From the NCBI RefSeq assembly GCF_036825535.1, contig NZ_CP098813.1, positions 1,798,001 to 1,862,000 on the forward strand: a stretch of 64,000 nt of DNA, in the 5' to 3' direction. Below, one piece after another: positions 44,722 through 54,273 of the stretch; the first letter of the stretch is position 1, and every line of letters begins with the position of its first letter. The notes beneath the pieces are model-generated. The model was not told the DNA's origin. It made no database searches and was given only the letters and a program-made list of their open reading frames with translations. The DNA is from Parasalinivibrio latis (GTDB taxonomy: Bacteria; Pseudomonadota; Gammaproteobacteria; Enterobacterales; Vibrionaceae). Position numbers and translations under genes: made by a program.

Positions 44722-45132
44722 ATGATAATCGCTGGTGAATGCTTGTGTGGCAAAGTCAGTTATAAGGTCACTGGAAACCTGATTGAATCGAGTCATTGCC
44801 ATTGCTCAATGTGTCGGCGTCAACACGGAACGGCCTTTGCAACTTATGCTGAAGTAATTCCAGAACAATTTAAATGGACCTCGGGTGAAGAACACATAAA
44901 AATATACGAGACTTCACATGGTGGCGGCTGGTGTTTTTGTAACGCGTGTGGTTCTACTCTAGCAGGTACTGAGAATGGAGTGGTAACTAGCGTAACGCTA
45001 GGAACGGTAATAGGAAATCCTGGAATATCACCGAGCTATCATATTTTCGTAAGTTCAAAGGCGTCTTGGTACCATATAAGTGACAGCCTTCCACAATTTG
45101 ATAAGCGAAAAAAAAACGGTAATAGTACGTAG
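44722..45132 (+). CDS. GFA-family zinc protein (Mss4-like fold)
   Basis: This 136-residue protein has the zinc ligands of the glutathione-dependent formaldehyde-activating family: CLCGKV, SHCHCSMCRR and FCNACGS. Such proteins are small cytoplasmic enzymes or carriers proposed to act on glutathione adducts; the true reaction of most members is unknown. AGGGAG lies just upstream of the start. It follows attC-like site 5 and is the last clear cassette gene. Confidence 0.83.
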   Translation: MIIAGECLCGKVSYKVTGNLIESSHCHCSMCRRQHGTAFATYAEVIPEQFKWTSGEEHIKIYETSHGGGWCFCNACGSTLAGTENGVVTSVTLGTVIGNPGISPSYHIFVSSKASWYHISDSLPQFDKRKKNGNST

Positions 45133-45351
45133 CACTCCTTTCGGTGTTGTTAATCAAATCATAGGCTCAGTAAAATTAATGTAACGCACCAAAAATATAT
45201 CACCGCACCTCTTTCCTGTATGAATATTATCCTCAACAGCTCCCGTTTTGCGGCGGCAAATAGCTCACATGCAACGTAACTATGATTGATTCACCATACG
45301 GATGTGTTTAGTCTTTTAATATATTTCAACATTCGGGATATAAGAGGCTTT

Positions 45352-45999
45352 ATGGGCGCTAAAACGTGGATGATAGTCTATTCAAACGGTAATGCCAGAG
45401 AGATACTTAACTCTTCACCGAACATAGACAAAACGCAAACCGAAACCTGCCTGCAGACGCTTTTCCCTGCTACAACGCTAACTGTTTCTGGGGAGGGAGA
45501 CCTGTCTTTCACCTGCCCCGAGGATAACGAAATTTACGCCGGGTATTTTAATGGCGTTTTTGTCGTTGCAGCCTCAGAATTCGCAATTGATTTACCCTCA
45601 GAGCTTCCCAAGCAGTTCATAACAGATACGCTTGGCACTACCATTCAACTGCATGCCATGCACAGTGCTGTCGATTGGTTTGCTTTTGCAATTTGGGAAA
45701 AACAGAAATTAATCCGTTCACTTAGCCTCTCACCGGACAGCGGCATTCTAGAAAACACAGGTACGCCATTCAACTTCGAAGCGCCGTATTGGGATGGTGT
45801 ACATCCAGCGATTGATCCACTCGACGATAGCGATGAATACCCTTTGGATTTTCACCCACTTGAATTGGGAGAAGAGGCATTGAACTTCATGTTTGGTTAT
45901 CAACTGGAGGGAGCTTCTGATGATGCCACGCTTGAACCAGAATCGATTCCCCTACTGTGCTTCAAACGCCAGAAAAAGGCATGGTGGCGGTTCTGGTAA
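45352..45999 (+). CDS. DUF6928-family protein
   Basis: This 215-residue protein begins MGAKTWMIVYSNGNAREIL, the start pattern I associate with the DUF6928 family. It is acidic, soluble and without a signal peptide, and ends with several Trp residues. AGAGG lies five bases before the start at 45352. No function is known. No attC-like site is seen on either side, so it may mark the right border of the cassette region. Confidence 0.7.
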   Translation: MGAKTWMIVYSNGNAREILNSSPNIDKTQTETCLQTLFPATTLTVSGEGDLSFTCPEDNEIYAGYFNGVFVVAASEFAIDLPSELPKQFITDTLGTTIQLHAMHSAVDWFAFAIWEKQKLIRSLSLSPDSGILENTGTPFNFEAPYWDGVHPAIDPLDDSDEYPLDFHPLELGEEALNFMFGYQLEGASDDATLEPESIPLLCFKRQKKAWWRFW

Positions 46000-46078
46000 C
46001 GGCCCTTTTTTCTCCTCCCTCTTTTTTTGTCCTTTATGAGTGATACTTGCGCTTGAACTTCCCTGAATGGTATAAGAA

Positions 46079-46095
46079 AGGGCCACAAAGGCCCT
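46079..46095. terminator. Small hairpin between converging genes
   Basis: A 6-bp stem AGGGCC with complement and a five-base loop is followed by short T-rich runs on both strands. Weak terminator candidate. Confidence 0.5.
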
Positions 46096-46128
46096 ATTCT
46101 TTTGTCTGCTTAACGCTAAACATTCAAC

Positions 46129-46761
46129 TTAGCCCTTCCAGCAACATCCCCTTAAGAAAAGCCGGACACAGTTTTGAATGTAGCTGTAGCGTTTTTCATC
46201 GGTTTCACCGGCATCCGCACCTAACTGCGCCCAGTAGACCGGTTTGCCCATCGCCATCATTAAAAGTTGCATTGCTGCATCTTCCACAGGCTGTTCGAGT
46301 TTGATCATGCCCGCTGCGTTTAATTCAGACAGAAATTCCGATACCAAGCGAATCTTATGTTTTGGGCCGGTCTCGATAAAAGCATTGGCAATGTCCGGAT
46401 GGGCATCACGCTGTGAAATGATGGTTTGATACATGTCGATCGCATTTTGGTTCAGAAGCATATTCTGGAACGAGAAACAGAAGGCTGTCAGGGAATGTTC
46501 CGGACTCTGGGAACCCGGCTCCAGTGAGAGTTTCTCCTGAAACTTCTCACACTGATGAATAATGCAAGTTTCGAAAAGTTCGCCTTTGGAACTGAAATGC
46601 GAGTATACCGTCTGCTTGGATACTTCTGCCTTCGACGCAATCATATCCATGCTGACGCCGAAGCCTTGCTCCCTAAAAAGCTCACCGGCAGCACGAAGAA
46701 TCTGTTCTTTCTTCTTGTCGCTTTTTTTGCGACCAACACGAATGCTATTTTGCTCAACCAT
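46129..46761 (-). CDS. TetR/AcrR-family regulator of the RND efflux operon
   Basis: The protein has 210 residues with a clear helix-turn-helix (MDMIASKAEVSKQTVYSHFSSKGELF) and an AcrR-like C-terminal domain. It is transcribed away from the RND efflux genes, with a palindromic site between them, which is the usual arrangement for a local efflux repressor. Confidence 0.88.
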   Translation of the reverse strand: MVEQNSIRVGRKKSDKKKEQILRAAGELFREQGFGVSMDMIASKAEVSKQTVYSHFSSKGELFETCIIHQCEKFQEKLSLEPGSQSPEHSLTAFCFSFQNMLLNQNAIDMYQTIISQRDAHPDIANAFIETGPKHKIRLVSEFLSELNAAGMIKLEQPVEDAAMQLLMMAMGKPVYWAQLGADAGETDEKRYSYIQNCVRLFLRGCCWKG

Positions 46762-46835
46762 ATAAATAACTGATACCTAAGATAAAAAACAACGTTTAGG
46801 GACAACCTTTTCAATTCTTGCTGAAATCGATAATT

Positions 46836-46869
46836 AATAGACTAGACAGTACAGTTTGATTAGTCTATT
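46836..46869. promoter_or_regulatory. Inverted repeat between tetR and the RND operon
   Basis: Arms AATAGACTA and TAGTCTATT are separated by 16 bases, with an inner ACAGTACAGT. It lies 52 bp upstream of the adaptor start and is the likely operator of the TetR protein. Confidence 0.6.
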
Positions 46870-46920
46870 TTTCATACAGCCACCATCACGACTTATGAAA
46901 TTTAACAAAAGGATTTGAGC

Positions 46921-48078
46921 ATGTCTTCCGCTACATCGGCACGTCCTCATACAAGGCACTCTAACGCAACGATTTCTGTACCTGTACTTCTCGGCCTGTT
47001 CATGTTGATGTTATCCGGGTGCGATACGGAAGCTCAATCCCAAATTGAACAGGTAAACCAACTCACTGTTTCCAGCATCCGTCTTACACCTGAATCTGGC
47101 TATCCCGTAAAACAAAGGTTTCTTGGAACTGTAAAAGCCCCTCAGGAATCAACGCTAGGTTTTGAACTAGCCGGAAAACTCTCTGCATTGCACGTCGCTC
47201 AAGGTGACACTGTCACCAAGGGGCAAAAAATTGCCTCCCTCAACACGGAACTACTTGAAACAGAATTAAACCAACTGATGGCAAAACGCGACCAAATCGC
47301 GGCACAACTTCAGTTGATAAAGCGCAATCTTTCGCGCCAGCTTTCGTTAAAAAAGAAAGGCTTCAGTGCAGATGCTCAAATTGACGACCTTAAAAGTCAA
47401 CGTAACACCCTTTCGGCAAGCCTGGATGAAGTAGATGCAGGTATTCTTGCCACTCGTTTACGTATTGACAAGTCAACCGTTTATGCCCCGTATAACGGCG
47501 TTATCAGTGCGCGACATGTATCTCAGGGAGACGTTATTGGGGCAGGCACCCCTACCTTTACACTGCTTTCGACGATGGGCCGCGAAGCTCACATAGGTGT
47601 ACCTGCCGAAATGGTGAATACACTTGAAAGCGGAGCCACATTTTCAGTTGAGATAAACGGGCGTTTCTACGAAGCATCTCTTATAAACCCGGCGGCGGCC
47701 CTTCAGAATAACGGCCGCACAGTAAACCTTAGATTTGAATTACCAAAAGACTATGCTCTGCTACCTGGTGAACTCGCTTATCTGACCGTGAATCGTCAGA
47801 TTAACAAACCCGGTTACTGGATTCCTATGTCTGCCCTGACCGACGGTGTCAGGGGAACATGGAACATTTTCAGCCTCACTTCCCAAGAGAGTGACAATCA
47901 TTCATTCCGCGTTGAAAGACGTCTTGTAAACCTTCTGTATGCAACCGAAAGCCAAGCCTTCATAGCCGCTGAGTTGGGGAAAAACCCACTCATTGTTTCC
48001 GAGGGTCTTCACCGAATCGTTGCCGGCGCTCAGGTCACGACTACTTCGGCTGAACTTGTTGAAGGGCCTCAGTCATGA
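46921..48078 (+). CDS. RND efflux periplasmic adaptor (membrane fusion) lipoprotein
   Basis: The protein has 385 residues. Its N-terminus carries a lipoprotein signal ending LSGC, so it is anchored to the inner membrane. A lipoyl-like half motif (STLGFELAGKLSALHVAQGDTV), a coiled hairpin (about 105-165) and the matching beta part (STVYAPYNGVISARHVSQGD) follow, as in AcrA/MexA. It bridges the pump to an outer-membrane channel that is not encoded here. The ATG at 46921 is preferred to the TTG six bases earlier. Confidence 0.9.
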   Translation: MSSATSARPHTRHSNATISVPVLLGLFMLMLSGCDTEAQSQIEQVNQLTVSSIRLTPESGYPVKQRFLGTVKAPQESTLGFELAGKLSALHVAQGDTVTKGQKIASLNTELLETELNQLMAKRDQIAAQLQLIKRNLSRQLSLKKKGFSADAQIDDLKSQRNTLSASLDEVDAGILATRLRIDKSTVYAPYNGVISARHVSQGDVIGAGTPTFTLLSTMGREAHIGVPAEMVNTLESGATFSVEINGRFYEASLINPAAALQNNGRTVNLRFELPKDYALLPGELAYLTVNRQINKPGYWIPMSALTDGVRGTWNIFSLTSQESDNHSFRVERRLVNLLYATESQAFIAAELGKNPLIVSEGLHRIVAGAQVTTTSAELVEGPQS

Positions 48079-51000
48079 TGGCGAATGTAATTGGAAATAT
48101 AAGACTTTTAATATTGGCAACAGCCCTAATTTTAGTTGCCGGTTTATCTGCTATACAGACGTTACCGAGAGCAGAGGATCCTAAGCTGACCAACCGATGG
48201 GCCAATGTCACTACCATTTATCCTGGAGCAAGCGCAGAACGTGTTGAAGCACTTGTTACGGAGAAAGTAGAGACTGCATTGCGTCAGCTTGCTGATATCA
48301 CGCAAATTGACTCCATATCCCGTCCCGGATTGTCAGTCGTTACCGTCGAACTTCATGATGATTTGAAAGAAACAGAACCTTCCTGGTCGAAAATTCGAGA
48401 CGAATTATCTGAAGTCGCACCATCATTGCCAACCGGAGCCGCCCCGCCAACGCTGAACACTGATTTGTCCGACGCCTTTACGTACATTCTTGCACTCCAG
48501 TGGAAAAGTCCTGACGCTCAACAAGACCTTTTGGCTCTTGGTCGATATGCCAAGGATATTGCCCGGCAATTTCGCAACCTCTCAGGTACTGATTACGTCA
48601 AAGAGTATGGCTTGCCAATAGAAGAACTCCTGGTCGAAATTGATCCGTACAAGGCCAGTAGCGCCGGTATCACAGCGGGTTCGCTCAGTCAGGCTATCGC
48701 CGGGGCAGATGCAAAAGGCGCAGCGGGTGAGATTATCAACAGTGATATTCGCATGCAGGTGGAGCTTCGGGGAGAAATCGATTCGCTACACCGCTTGAGA
48801 GATGTCCCGGTACGTGTAAATGCAGACGGCCACCAGATCCGATTGAGCGACATCGCCTCTGTTCAACTTACAGAACTCAGCCCCTATAAAGAACACGCGC
48901 TTCACAACGGTCAAGCTGCGATTTTGGTCGCAGTCAGAATGCAGTCGGGACAGAATATCGAGCGATGGACCCGTTCAGTTGAGGAAGTCATTGCCTCTGC
49001 CCACAGCGTACTTCCCACTGACATTTCGCTGACCACACTCTTTAAGCAATCAACCTATACAGAAACGCGTCTTGTCGAGCTTCTGGACAGTCTGCTCATA
49101 GGTTTTGTTCTGATCGTTGGCGTTTTACTTGTCACGCTTGGGGCGCGTTCAGCCATTTTAGTTGCACTTTCATTACCGGTGACTGGCGCTGTGACGCTTT
49201 TCATGATGAAAGCAACAGGATTGCCCGTAAACCAAATGTCCGTAACAGGTCTTATCGTTTCGCTGGGTATCATGGTGGACAATGCCATCGTCATGGTCGA
49301 CACCATACAGCGTCAGCGTGAGAAGGGAGCAGGTCAGTTCGAAGCAGCTGAATTCGCGATAAAGCATTTGTGGACGCCCCTTCTGGGTTCCACGTTAACC
49401 ACAGTGCTGGCATTTGCTCCCATCTTTTTGATGCCTGGCGCAGCCGGTGAGTTTGTCGGTGCGATCGCAATTACGGTGACCTTTTCCCTCATCGGGTCTT
49501 ACCTTATATCCCACAGTCTGGTTGCCGGATTCGGTGCCCATTTTCTTCGTTCAGGCAATACGGCGAAGCATTGGTACACGCAAGGTGCAGAACTCCCGGC
49601 TTTGGGGAAACTGTTCAATGCTTCTCTGAAAGCCGGGCTAAAGTGGCCAGTGGTGACGTTGGTGATGGTATTTTGTATTCCCGCAGTTGGTTTTTGGTCT
49701 GCTTCGCAACTGACCGAACAGTTCTTCCCGCCTTCAGATCGGGATATGTTTGAACTTCGGGTATATATGTCTCCCATGTCGAGCATTGACCAAACCAGCC
49801 AGGCTGCAAAGGAAATTGACCAGATTTTGCAATCAAAACCGGGTGTAGAGAACGTCACCTGGGTGGTGGGAAACAATGTTCCGGCTTTTTATTACAACCT
49901 TCAGAGCAAGAACTCCGGCACACCCAGTTTTGCTCAGGCCATGATAAAGGTATCTGACTTCCGGGTTGCCAACAGACTTATTCCAGAACTGCAAATTGAG
50001 CTGGACGAAAAAATATCCAATGCTCAAATCATTGTTAAAAAGCTGGAACAGGGCCCGCCATTTAACGCTCCGCTTGAAGTGAGAGTCATTGGACCAAGCC
50101 TTGACCGCATAAAAGTGTTGGGTGAACAAATCCGACTGATCATGGCAGAAACCCAGTACGTTACGCACACACGGGAAACCCTGCAACCCGGATTGCCAAA
50201 GGTGATGCTGGATGTCAATGAACAAGCCAGCCAGATTAACGGTCATCCCCTTTCGACGTTAGCAAAGCTGTTGCAATCAACCCTGTCCGGGGCAGTAAAC
50301 GGGTCGATGATCGAATCAACGGAAGAAATTCCTGTCAGGGTACGTATTGGTGATTCGGCCCGAACCAGCCTGGAAGGACTTTCAAACCTGCGTATCCCGA
50401 CTCAAACCGGGAGCATGCCGCTTTCAGCGCTTGCAAGTGCCACATTGGAACCTGCCAGAGGCGCGATACCCCACAGGAATGGAGAGAGGGTTAATACGGT
50501 TGAAGGGTATATCGTAGCAGGCGTGCTTCCCCAGACCGCGCTGGATTTGTTCCACGACAACCTTGAAGCGGCAAGCATTTCCCTGCCGCCCGGTTATCGG
50601 CTCGAATTTGGCGGAGAGTCTGCCGAACGTAATGAGTCAGTCGGCAAATTAAAAAGCAATCTGGCACTGGTTATCACCCTTTTGGTTGCAGTGGTGATTA
50701 TCTCTTTCAACTCTTTTCGCTTGAGCACCATTGTTTTTCTGGTTGCGTTTCAAGCAGCCGGGCTGGGCTTGCTTTCAGTCTGGGCATTCAGTTATCCGTT
50801 TGGTTTTACAGTTATCATCGGGTTGCTCGGCCTTATTGGCCTAGCTGTCAACGCGGCTATCGTGATTCTTGCAGAACTCAAAGAGAATCCTGACGCATGC
50901 AACGGAGACAAAGCTGCGATAATTGATTCTGTCGCAAGTTGTTCCCGCCACATAATCTCTACCACCATCACAACCGTTGGCGGCTTTTTACCTCTGATCC

Positions 51001-51158
51001 TGAGTGGTGGAGGCTTCTGGCCGCCTTTTGCCATTGCAATAGCCGGAGGCACGGTACTGACCACGATTCTGTCATTTTATTTTGTCCCTTCAGCATTTTG
51101 GTGTTTTGTCAGGTTCAGGCCTCTGCCAGCCAAACATACCGCTATTCAACCTTCTTAG
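48075..51158 (+). CDS. RND-family efflux pump inner-membrane transporter
   Basis: The protein has 1027 residues, the normal size for an AcrB-like pump, with a first helix, a large periplasmic domain, a central six-helix block, a second periplasmic domain and a C-terminal helix block. The proton-relay Asp lies in SLGIMVDNAIVMVD, with Asn and Val residues typical of the family, and a helix near the end has AVNAAIVILAELKE. It starts within the adaptor stop region (ATGA overlap). It exports drugs, dyes, detergents or similar compounds. Exact substrates are unknown. Confidence 0.92.
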   Translation: MMANVIGNIRLLILATALILVAGLSAIQTLPRAEDPKLTNRWANVTTIYPGASAERVEALVTEKVETALRQLADITQIDSISRPGLSVVTVELHDDLKETEPSWSKIRDELSEVAPSLPTGAAPPTLNTDLSDAFTYILALQWKSPDAQQDLLALGRYAKDIARQFRNLSGTDYVKEYGLPIEELLVEIDPYKASSAGITAGSLSQAIAGADAKGAAGEIINSDIRMQVELRGEIDSLHRLRDVPVRVNADGHQIRLSDIASVQLTELSPYKEHALHNGQAAILVAVRMQSGQNIERWTRSVEEVIASAHSVLPTDISLTTLFKQSTYTETRLVELLDSLLIGFVLIVGVLLVTLGARSAILVALSLPVTGAVTLFMMKATGLPVNQMSVTGLIVSLGIMVDNAIVMVDTIQRQREKGAGQFEAAEFAIKHLWTPLLGSTLTTVLAFAPIFLMPGAAGEFVGAIAITVTFSLIGSYLISHSLVAGFGAHFLRSGNTAKHWYTQGAELPALGKLFNASLKAGLKWPVVTLVMVFCIPAVGFWSASQLTEQFFPPSDRDMFELRVYMSPMSSIDQTSQAAKEIDQILQSKPGVENVTWVVGNNVPAFYYNLQSKNSGTPSFAQAMIKVSDFRVANRLIPELQIELDEKISNAQIIVKKLEQGPPFNAPLEVRVIGPSLDRIKVLGEQIRLIMAETQYVTHTRETLQPGLPKVMLDVNEQASQINGHPLSTLAKLLQSTLSGAVNGSMIESTEEIPVRVRIGDSARTSLEGLSNLRIPTQTGSMPLSALASATLEPARGAIPHRNGERVNTVEGYIVAGVLPQTALDLFHDNLEAASISLPPGYRLEFGGESAERNESVGKLKSNLALVITLLVAVVIISFNSFRLSTIVFLVAFQAAGLGLLSVWAFSYPFGFTVIIGLLGLIGLAVNAAIVILAELKENPDACNGDKAAIIDSVASCSRHIISTTITTVGGFLPLILSGGGFWPPFAIAIAGGTVLTTILSFYFVPSAFWCFVRFRPLPAKHTAIQPS

Positions 51159-51185
51159 TGTCATTCCGCTATAGCTCCTCAGTTT

Positions 51186-51209
51186 GCCCCGCTCGCGGGG
51201 CCTTTTTTT
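51186..51209 (+). terminator. Intrinsic terminator of the RND operon
   Basis: A GC-rich stem GCCCCG/CGGGGC with a four-base loop is followed by a run of seven Ts. Confidence 0.92.
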
Positions 51210-51279
51210 GACTATAATCGTTTGTTGAAGTGCATCCGTATCAGTACCTCGACCAAACCCGAACCCAGGGGAGGAGCAT

Positions 51280-51471
51280 ATGAGTACGGCAGATACCATC
51301 CGGGAAATCGAGCGGCAAATCCAACTGGCCTATGACGAGGGTGAGTATGCTGTGGCCCACCAGTTGGAAGCCCAGGCATCACGACTTAAATTTCATCAGG
51401 AAAGGCATTTTAACTACAGGCAACCCAACACGGTTGACGACTTCAGGGAGTCCCCAATAGACGACGATTAG
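51280..51471 (+). CDS. Small hypothetical protein, 63 residues
   Basis: This short acidic, helical protein has no signal peptide. GGGGAGGAG lies just before the start and a strong terminator follows, so it is a real short gene. It has an amphipathic opening (TIREIERQIQLAYDEGEYAVAHQLE). I recognise no family. It is convergent with the nap operon. Confidence 0.7.
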   Translation: MSTADTIREIERQIQLAYDEGEYAVAHQLEAQASRLKFHQERHFNYRQPNTVDDFRESPIDDD

Positions 51472-51481
51472 CCCTAAAGTA

Positions 51482-51507
51482 AAACGCCACCTTGAAAGGT
51501 GGCGTTT
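51482..51507. terminator. Bidirectional terminator between small gene and nap operon
   Basis: A 12-bp perfect stem (AAACGCCACCTT with complement) with a two-base loop lies between converging genes. Confidence 0.85.
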
Positions 51508-51529
51508 GATATTTTAACGTATCCCTAGA

Positions 51530-52123
51530 TTAATGAAATTCCCGCTCGGCCTTGTAGTCTTTTGGCAGTTTGTGGGCAATTCCTTTGTGGCAGTCGATAC
51601 AGGTCTGACCCTCATCTTCAGCCTGTGAGTGGATTCCGGCAGCGACAGTCCGCTGGACGCTGAAGTCCATAAACTCAAAGTTGTGGCAGTTCCGGCACTC
51701 CTGGGAGTCATTGGCCTTCATCCGGTTCCACTCACGTGTGGCCATCTCCAGCCTATGGTCTTCAAACTTTTTCGGCGTATCCACGATACCAAACACTTTT
51801 CCGTAAAGTTCTTTACTTGCCTGAATTTTACGGATCATCTTCGGCACCCACTCTTTCGGCACGTGGCAATCCGGACAGGTTGCACGTACACCACTGCGAT
51901 TGGTGTAGTGAATAGTACCCACGTACTCTTCATACACATTTTCCCGCATTTCGTGGCAACTGATACAAAACTCTTCGCGGTTCGTCATCTCCAGGCCGGT
52001 GTTAAAACCACCCCAGAAAATGATACCTGCGCCAAACCCAACAATCAGTATGGTACCTATCGCCAGCCTGCTGGGTTTTCGGAACCATTGCCAGAACGAT
52101 GAAATAAAACCGGGTAGTTTCAT
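51530..52123 (-). CDS. napC: Tetrahaem cytochrome c NapC (quinol dehydrogenase)
   Basis: The protein has 197 residues with one N-terminal membrane helix (about 16-38) and four CxxCH haem sites: CISCH, CPDCH, CRNCH and CIDCH. It takes electrons from menaquinol or ubiquinol and passes them through NapB to NapA in the periplasm. It is the last gene of the nap operon, 10 bp after napB. Confidence 0.94.
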   Translation of the reverse strand: MKLPGFISSFWQWFRKPSRLAIGTILIVGFGAGIIFWGGFNTGLEMTNREEFCISCHEMRENVYEEYVGTIHYTNRSGVRATCPDCHVPKEWVPKMIRKIQASKELYGKVFGIVDTPKKFEDHRLEMATREWNRMKANDSQECRNCHNFEFMDFSVQRTVAAGIHSQAEDEGQTCIDCHKGIAHKLPKDYKAEREFH

Positions 52124-52133
52124 TCAGACCCCC

Positions 52134-52604
52134 TTATTCGCCGAACTTGCCGGCAGGCACAAACTCATTTTCAACCAGAGGTTCAGCCTGCGCCTGAGGA
52201 ACGTGGCACTGCAGGCAGAAATAACGACGGGGCGCGACTTCAGTCAGCAGTTTTCCATCCCGGTCCTGATAGTGTGTCGGGCTGACGCGCGGTGCGCCGG
52301 TTTTCCGGTATACGTTTACGTCATGACATTTCAAACACCCATTATTGGACTGGTTAACCTGGTAGCCGTCCGTCGAATGAGGAATCAACGGAGGCTGGTT
52401 TACATAGTCCAGCGCAATACGTTCCTGGTTTTTGGGAACAGGCTTGATCTTCGGCAGAACATTAGCCTCTGCAATTTCTGTTGAACCACGCAGGGATTCA
52501 ACCGGCGTCGCTTCATCTGTATTTGCGTAAACCCCTTTAACTGTGAATACAACAGTGCCCAGCACCACTGCCAGCATCAGAGAAACCGCTTTTTTAACCT
52601 TCAT
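52134..52604 (-). CDS. napB: Dihaem cytochrome c NapB (small nitrate reductase subunit)
   Basis: The protein has 156 residues, with a signal peptide ending about residue 23 (VYA-N). Two haem sites, CLKCH and CLQCH, match NapB. The ATG at 52604 has GGAG and AGG close upstream and overlaps the napH stop by 11 bases. It carries electrons from NapC to the catalytic subunit NapA. Confidence 0.93.
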   Translation of the reverse strand: MKVKKAVSLMLAVVLGTVVFTVKGVYANTDEATPVESLRGSTEIAEANVLPKIKPVPKNQERIALDYVNQPPLIPHSTDGYQVNQSNNGCLKCHDVNVYRKTGAPRVSPTHYQDRDGKLLTEVAPRRYFCLQCHVPQAQAEPLVENEFVPAGKFGE

Positions 52605-53454
52605 CCTCGGCTCCAATTCTTGTTCTGAATCCTAAAACTTGTTCAGCACACACATCGATACAGCGACCACAACTGATGCAATCCCTGTCCATGACACGTT
52701 TATCCCCTTCCTTGAGCGGCTGGCGCAGTACCTGCGGCTCCGGGCAGACGTTGAAACAATCCATACACTTGGTACAGGCTTCCCGGTTGACGGCTTTCAC
52801 CCGGATAAGGCTTTTCGAGCCGATCAATCCGTATGTGGCTCCAAGAGGGCAAAGATGACCGCACCAGCCATGCTCCACCAGCAGCAAGTCCATCAAAAAG
52901 ACTGCAACCACCAGCCAAATACCGGCCCCAAAGCCAAAAATCAGCCCTCGGTGCAATACCGCCACCGGATCCAGCCATGTCCACACCAGTGCACCTGTCA
53001 ATCCACTGCCGATTACCAGTGCAGCGAGAAACCAGTAGCGGAGAGACTTGGGCCAGCTGAAGCTTACTTTTAACCCCAGCTTGCGGCGAAGCCATGCTGC
53101 GGCATCAGTCACCAGATTCATCGGGCACACCCACCCACAAAAAGCGCGGGGGGCAATCAGTGCATAAAGCCCGACGACCACTGCCAAGCCAATAAGACCG
53201 GACACTTCAAACACATGTCCGGTTGCCAGGGACTGCGCGGCAATCAGCGGGTCGGTGAAAGGAACAACATCAAACAGCACACTGGCTGAGAGATTGCCTT
53301 TCATGATCCACAAGCCCCACATTGGCCCGGTGAAAAACGACAACAAAATTGCCATTTGGGTAAACCGGCGCAGGATCAGGAAGCGGTGTGCCCGCCACCA
53401 TCCAAGACGCTTTACTGCGTCTGTTCCTGCATCCTTGGCGAAGTTCTTTGCCAT
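52594..53454 (-). CDS. napH: Membrane ferredoxin-type quinol dehydrogenase NapH
   Basis: The protein has 286 residues with four membrane helices, a CGWVCPM motif after the second, and two [4Fe-4S] sets in the cytoplasmic tail (CTKCMDCFNVCPEP and CISCGRCIDVC). With NapG it forms a second quinol-oxidising branch. Its start overlaps the napG stop (ATGA). Confidence 0.93.
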   Translation of the reverse strand: MAKNFAKDAGTDAVKRLGWWRAHRFLILRRFTQMAILLSFFTGPMWGLWIMKGNLSASVLFDVVPFTDPLIAAQSLATGHVFEVSGLIGLAVVVGLYALIAPRAFCGWVCPMNLVTDAAAWLRRKLGLKVSFSWPKSLRYWFLAALVIGSGLTGALVWTWLDPVAVLHRGLIFGFGAGIWLVVAVFLMDLLLVEHGWCGHLCPLGATYGLIGSKSLIRVKAVNREACTKCMDCFNVCPEPQVLRQPLKEGDKRVMDRDCISCGRCIDVCAEQVLGFRTRIGAEDEG

Positions 53455-54251
53455 CAGTTACCCTCCCCAGGCTTTCTGGCGGGAAGCGTCAGTTGCCTTG
53501 GCACCAAACGTTCTCCATCATTGGCCTCTTGCTCTTGCCAGCCGAACCGGTAATGTTGCCCCAGTTCACCGCGGGCAAGGCTGGTTGGAACCACCTTAAT
53601 AGCAGCTTCTTCCAGCACACAGGCGTGCTCACAGAGACCACATCCGGTGCAGCTATCTGCGTTCACCATGGGGATTAACTTTGCATGGACCCCTGTACGC
53701 TGGTTGTGCATTGGCTCCAGCGTGATTGCCTCGTCTATCATCGGGCATACCCGGTAACAAACATCGCAGCGAAGTCCCTGCCAGTTAAGGCAATTTTCGT
53801 GGTCAATTAACACTGCGGTGCCCATTTTTGCCTTGGTGATATCTGTCAGTCCCTTGTCCAGTGCGCCACTTGGGCACGCTTTCACACAAGGGATGTCTTC
53901 ACACATTTCACAAGGCACGTCACGGGCGTCGAAGTAGGGAGTACCCGCAGCAACCGGTGAAAGTAAGGTTGCCAGTTTCAACGTGTCATAAGGACAGTCG
54001 CGCACACAGAGCCCACACCGCACGCAGGCATCAAGGAAATCGGCTTCCTCTATTGCGCCCGGAGGCCTTACCGGTACGCCGGAACGGGCCTGGCTCTGTT
54101 TGGATTGCAATCCCAACACCGTCACCGCGATGCCCGCACCGGCGGCTGTCCTTGCTGCATCCCTAAGGAAGCGCCGGCGGCTCACATCTTTGAGGGAAGG
54201 TTTGTCTTCCTTTCCTGAAGATGGCGGTTTTGGTTGGGTTCGTATGCTCAT
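53454..54251 (-). CDS. napG: Periplasmic ferredoxin-type protein NapG
   Basis: The protein has 265 residues. The N-terminus has a twin-arginine signal (SRRRFLRD) followed by a hydrophobic stretch, so it is exported folded. Four [4Fe-4S] cysteine clusters follow, such as CVRCGLCVRDCP and CTGCGLCEHAC. It passes electrons from NapH towards NapA. Confidence 0.93.
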   Translation of the reverse strand: MSIRTQPKPPSSGKEDKPSLKDVSRRRFLRDAARTAAGAGIAVTVLGLQSKQSQARSGVPVRPPGAIEEADFLDACVRCGLCVRDCPYDTLKLATLLSPVAAGTPYFDARDVPCEMCEDIPCVKACPSGALDKGLTDITKAKMGTAVLIDHENCLNWQGLRCDVCYRVCPMIDEAITLEPMHNQRTGVHAKLIPMVNADSCTGCGLCEHACVLEEAAIKVVPTSLARGELGQHYRFGWQEQEANDGERLVPRQLTLPARKPGEGN

Positions 54252-54273
54252 CGTTGTGCTGCCTGCCTTCCCA

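Noticed and set aside
36345..46128. Complete integron with integrase
   Set aside because: No tyrosine recombinase or attI-like region is seen in the window, so only a cassette remnant can be claimed.
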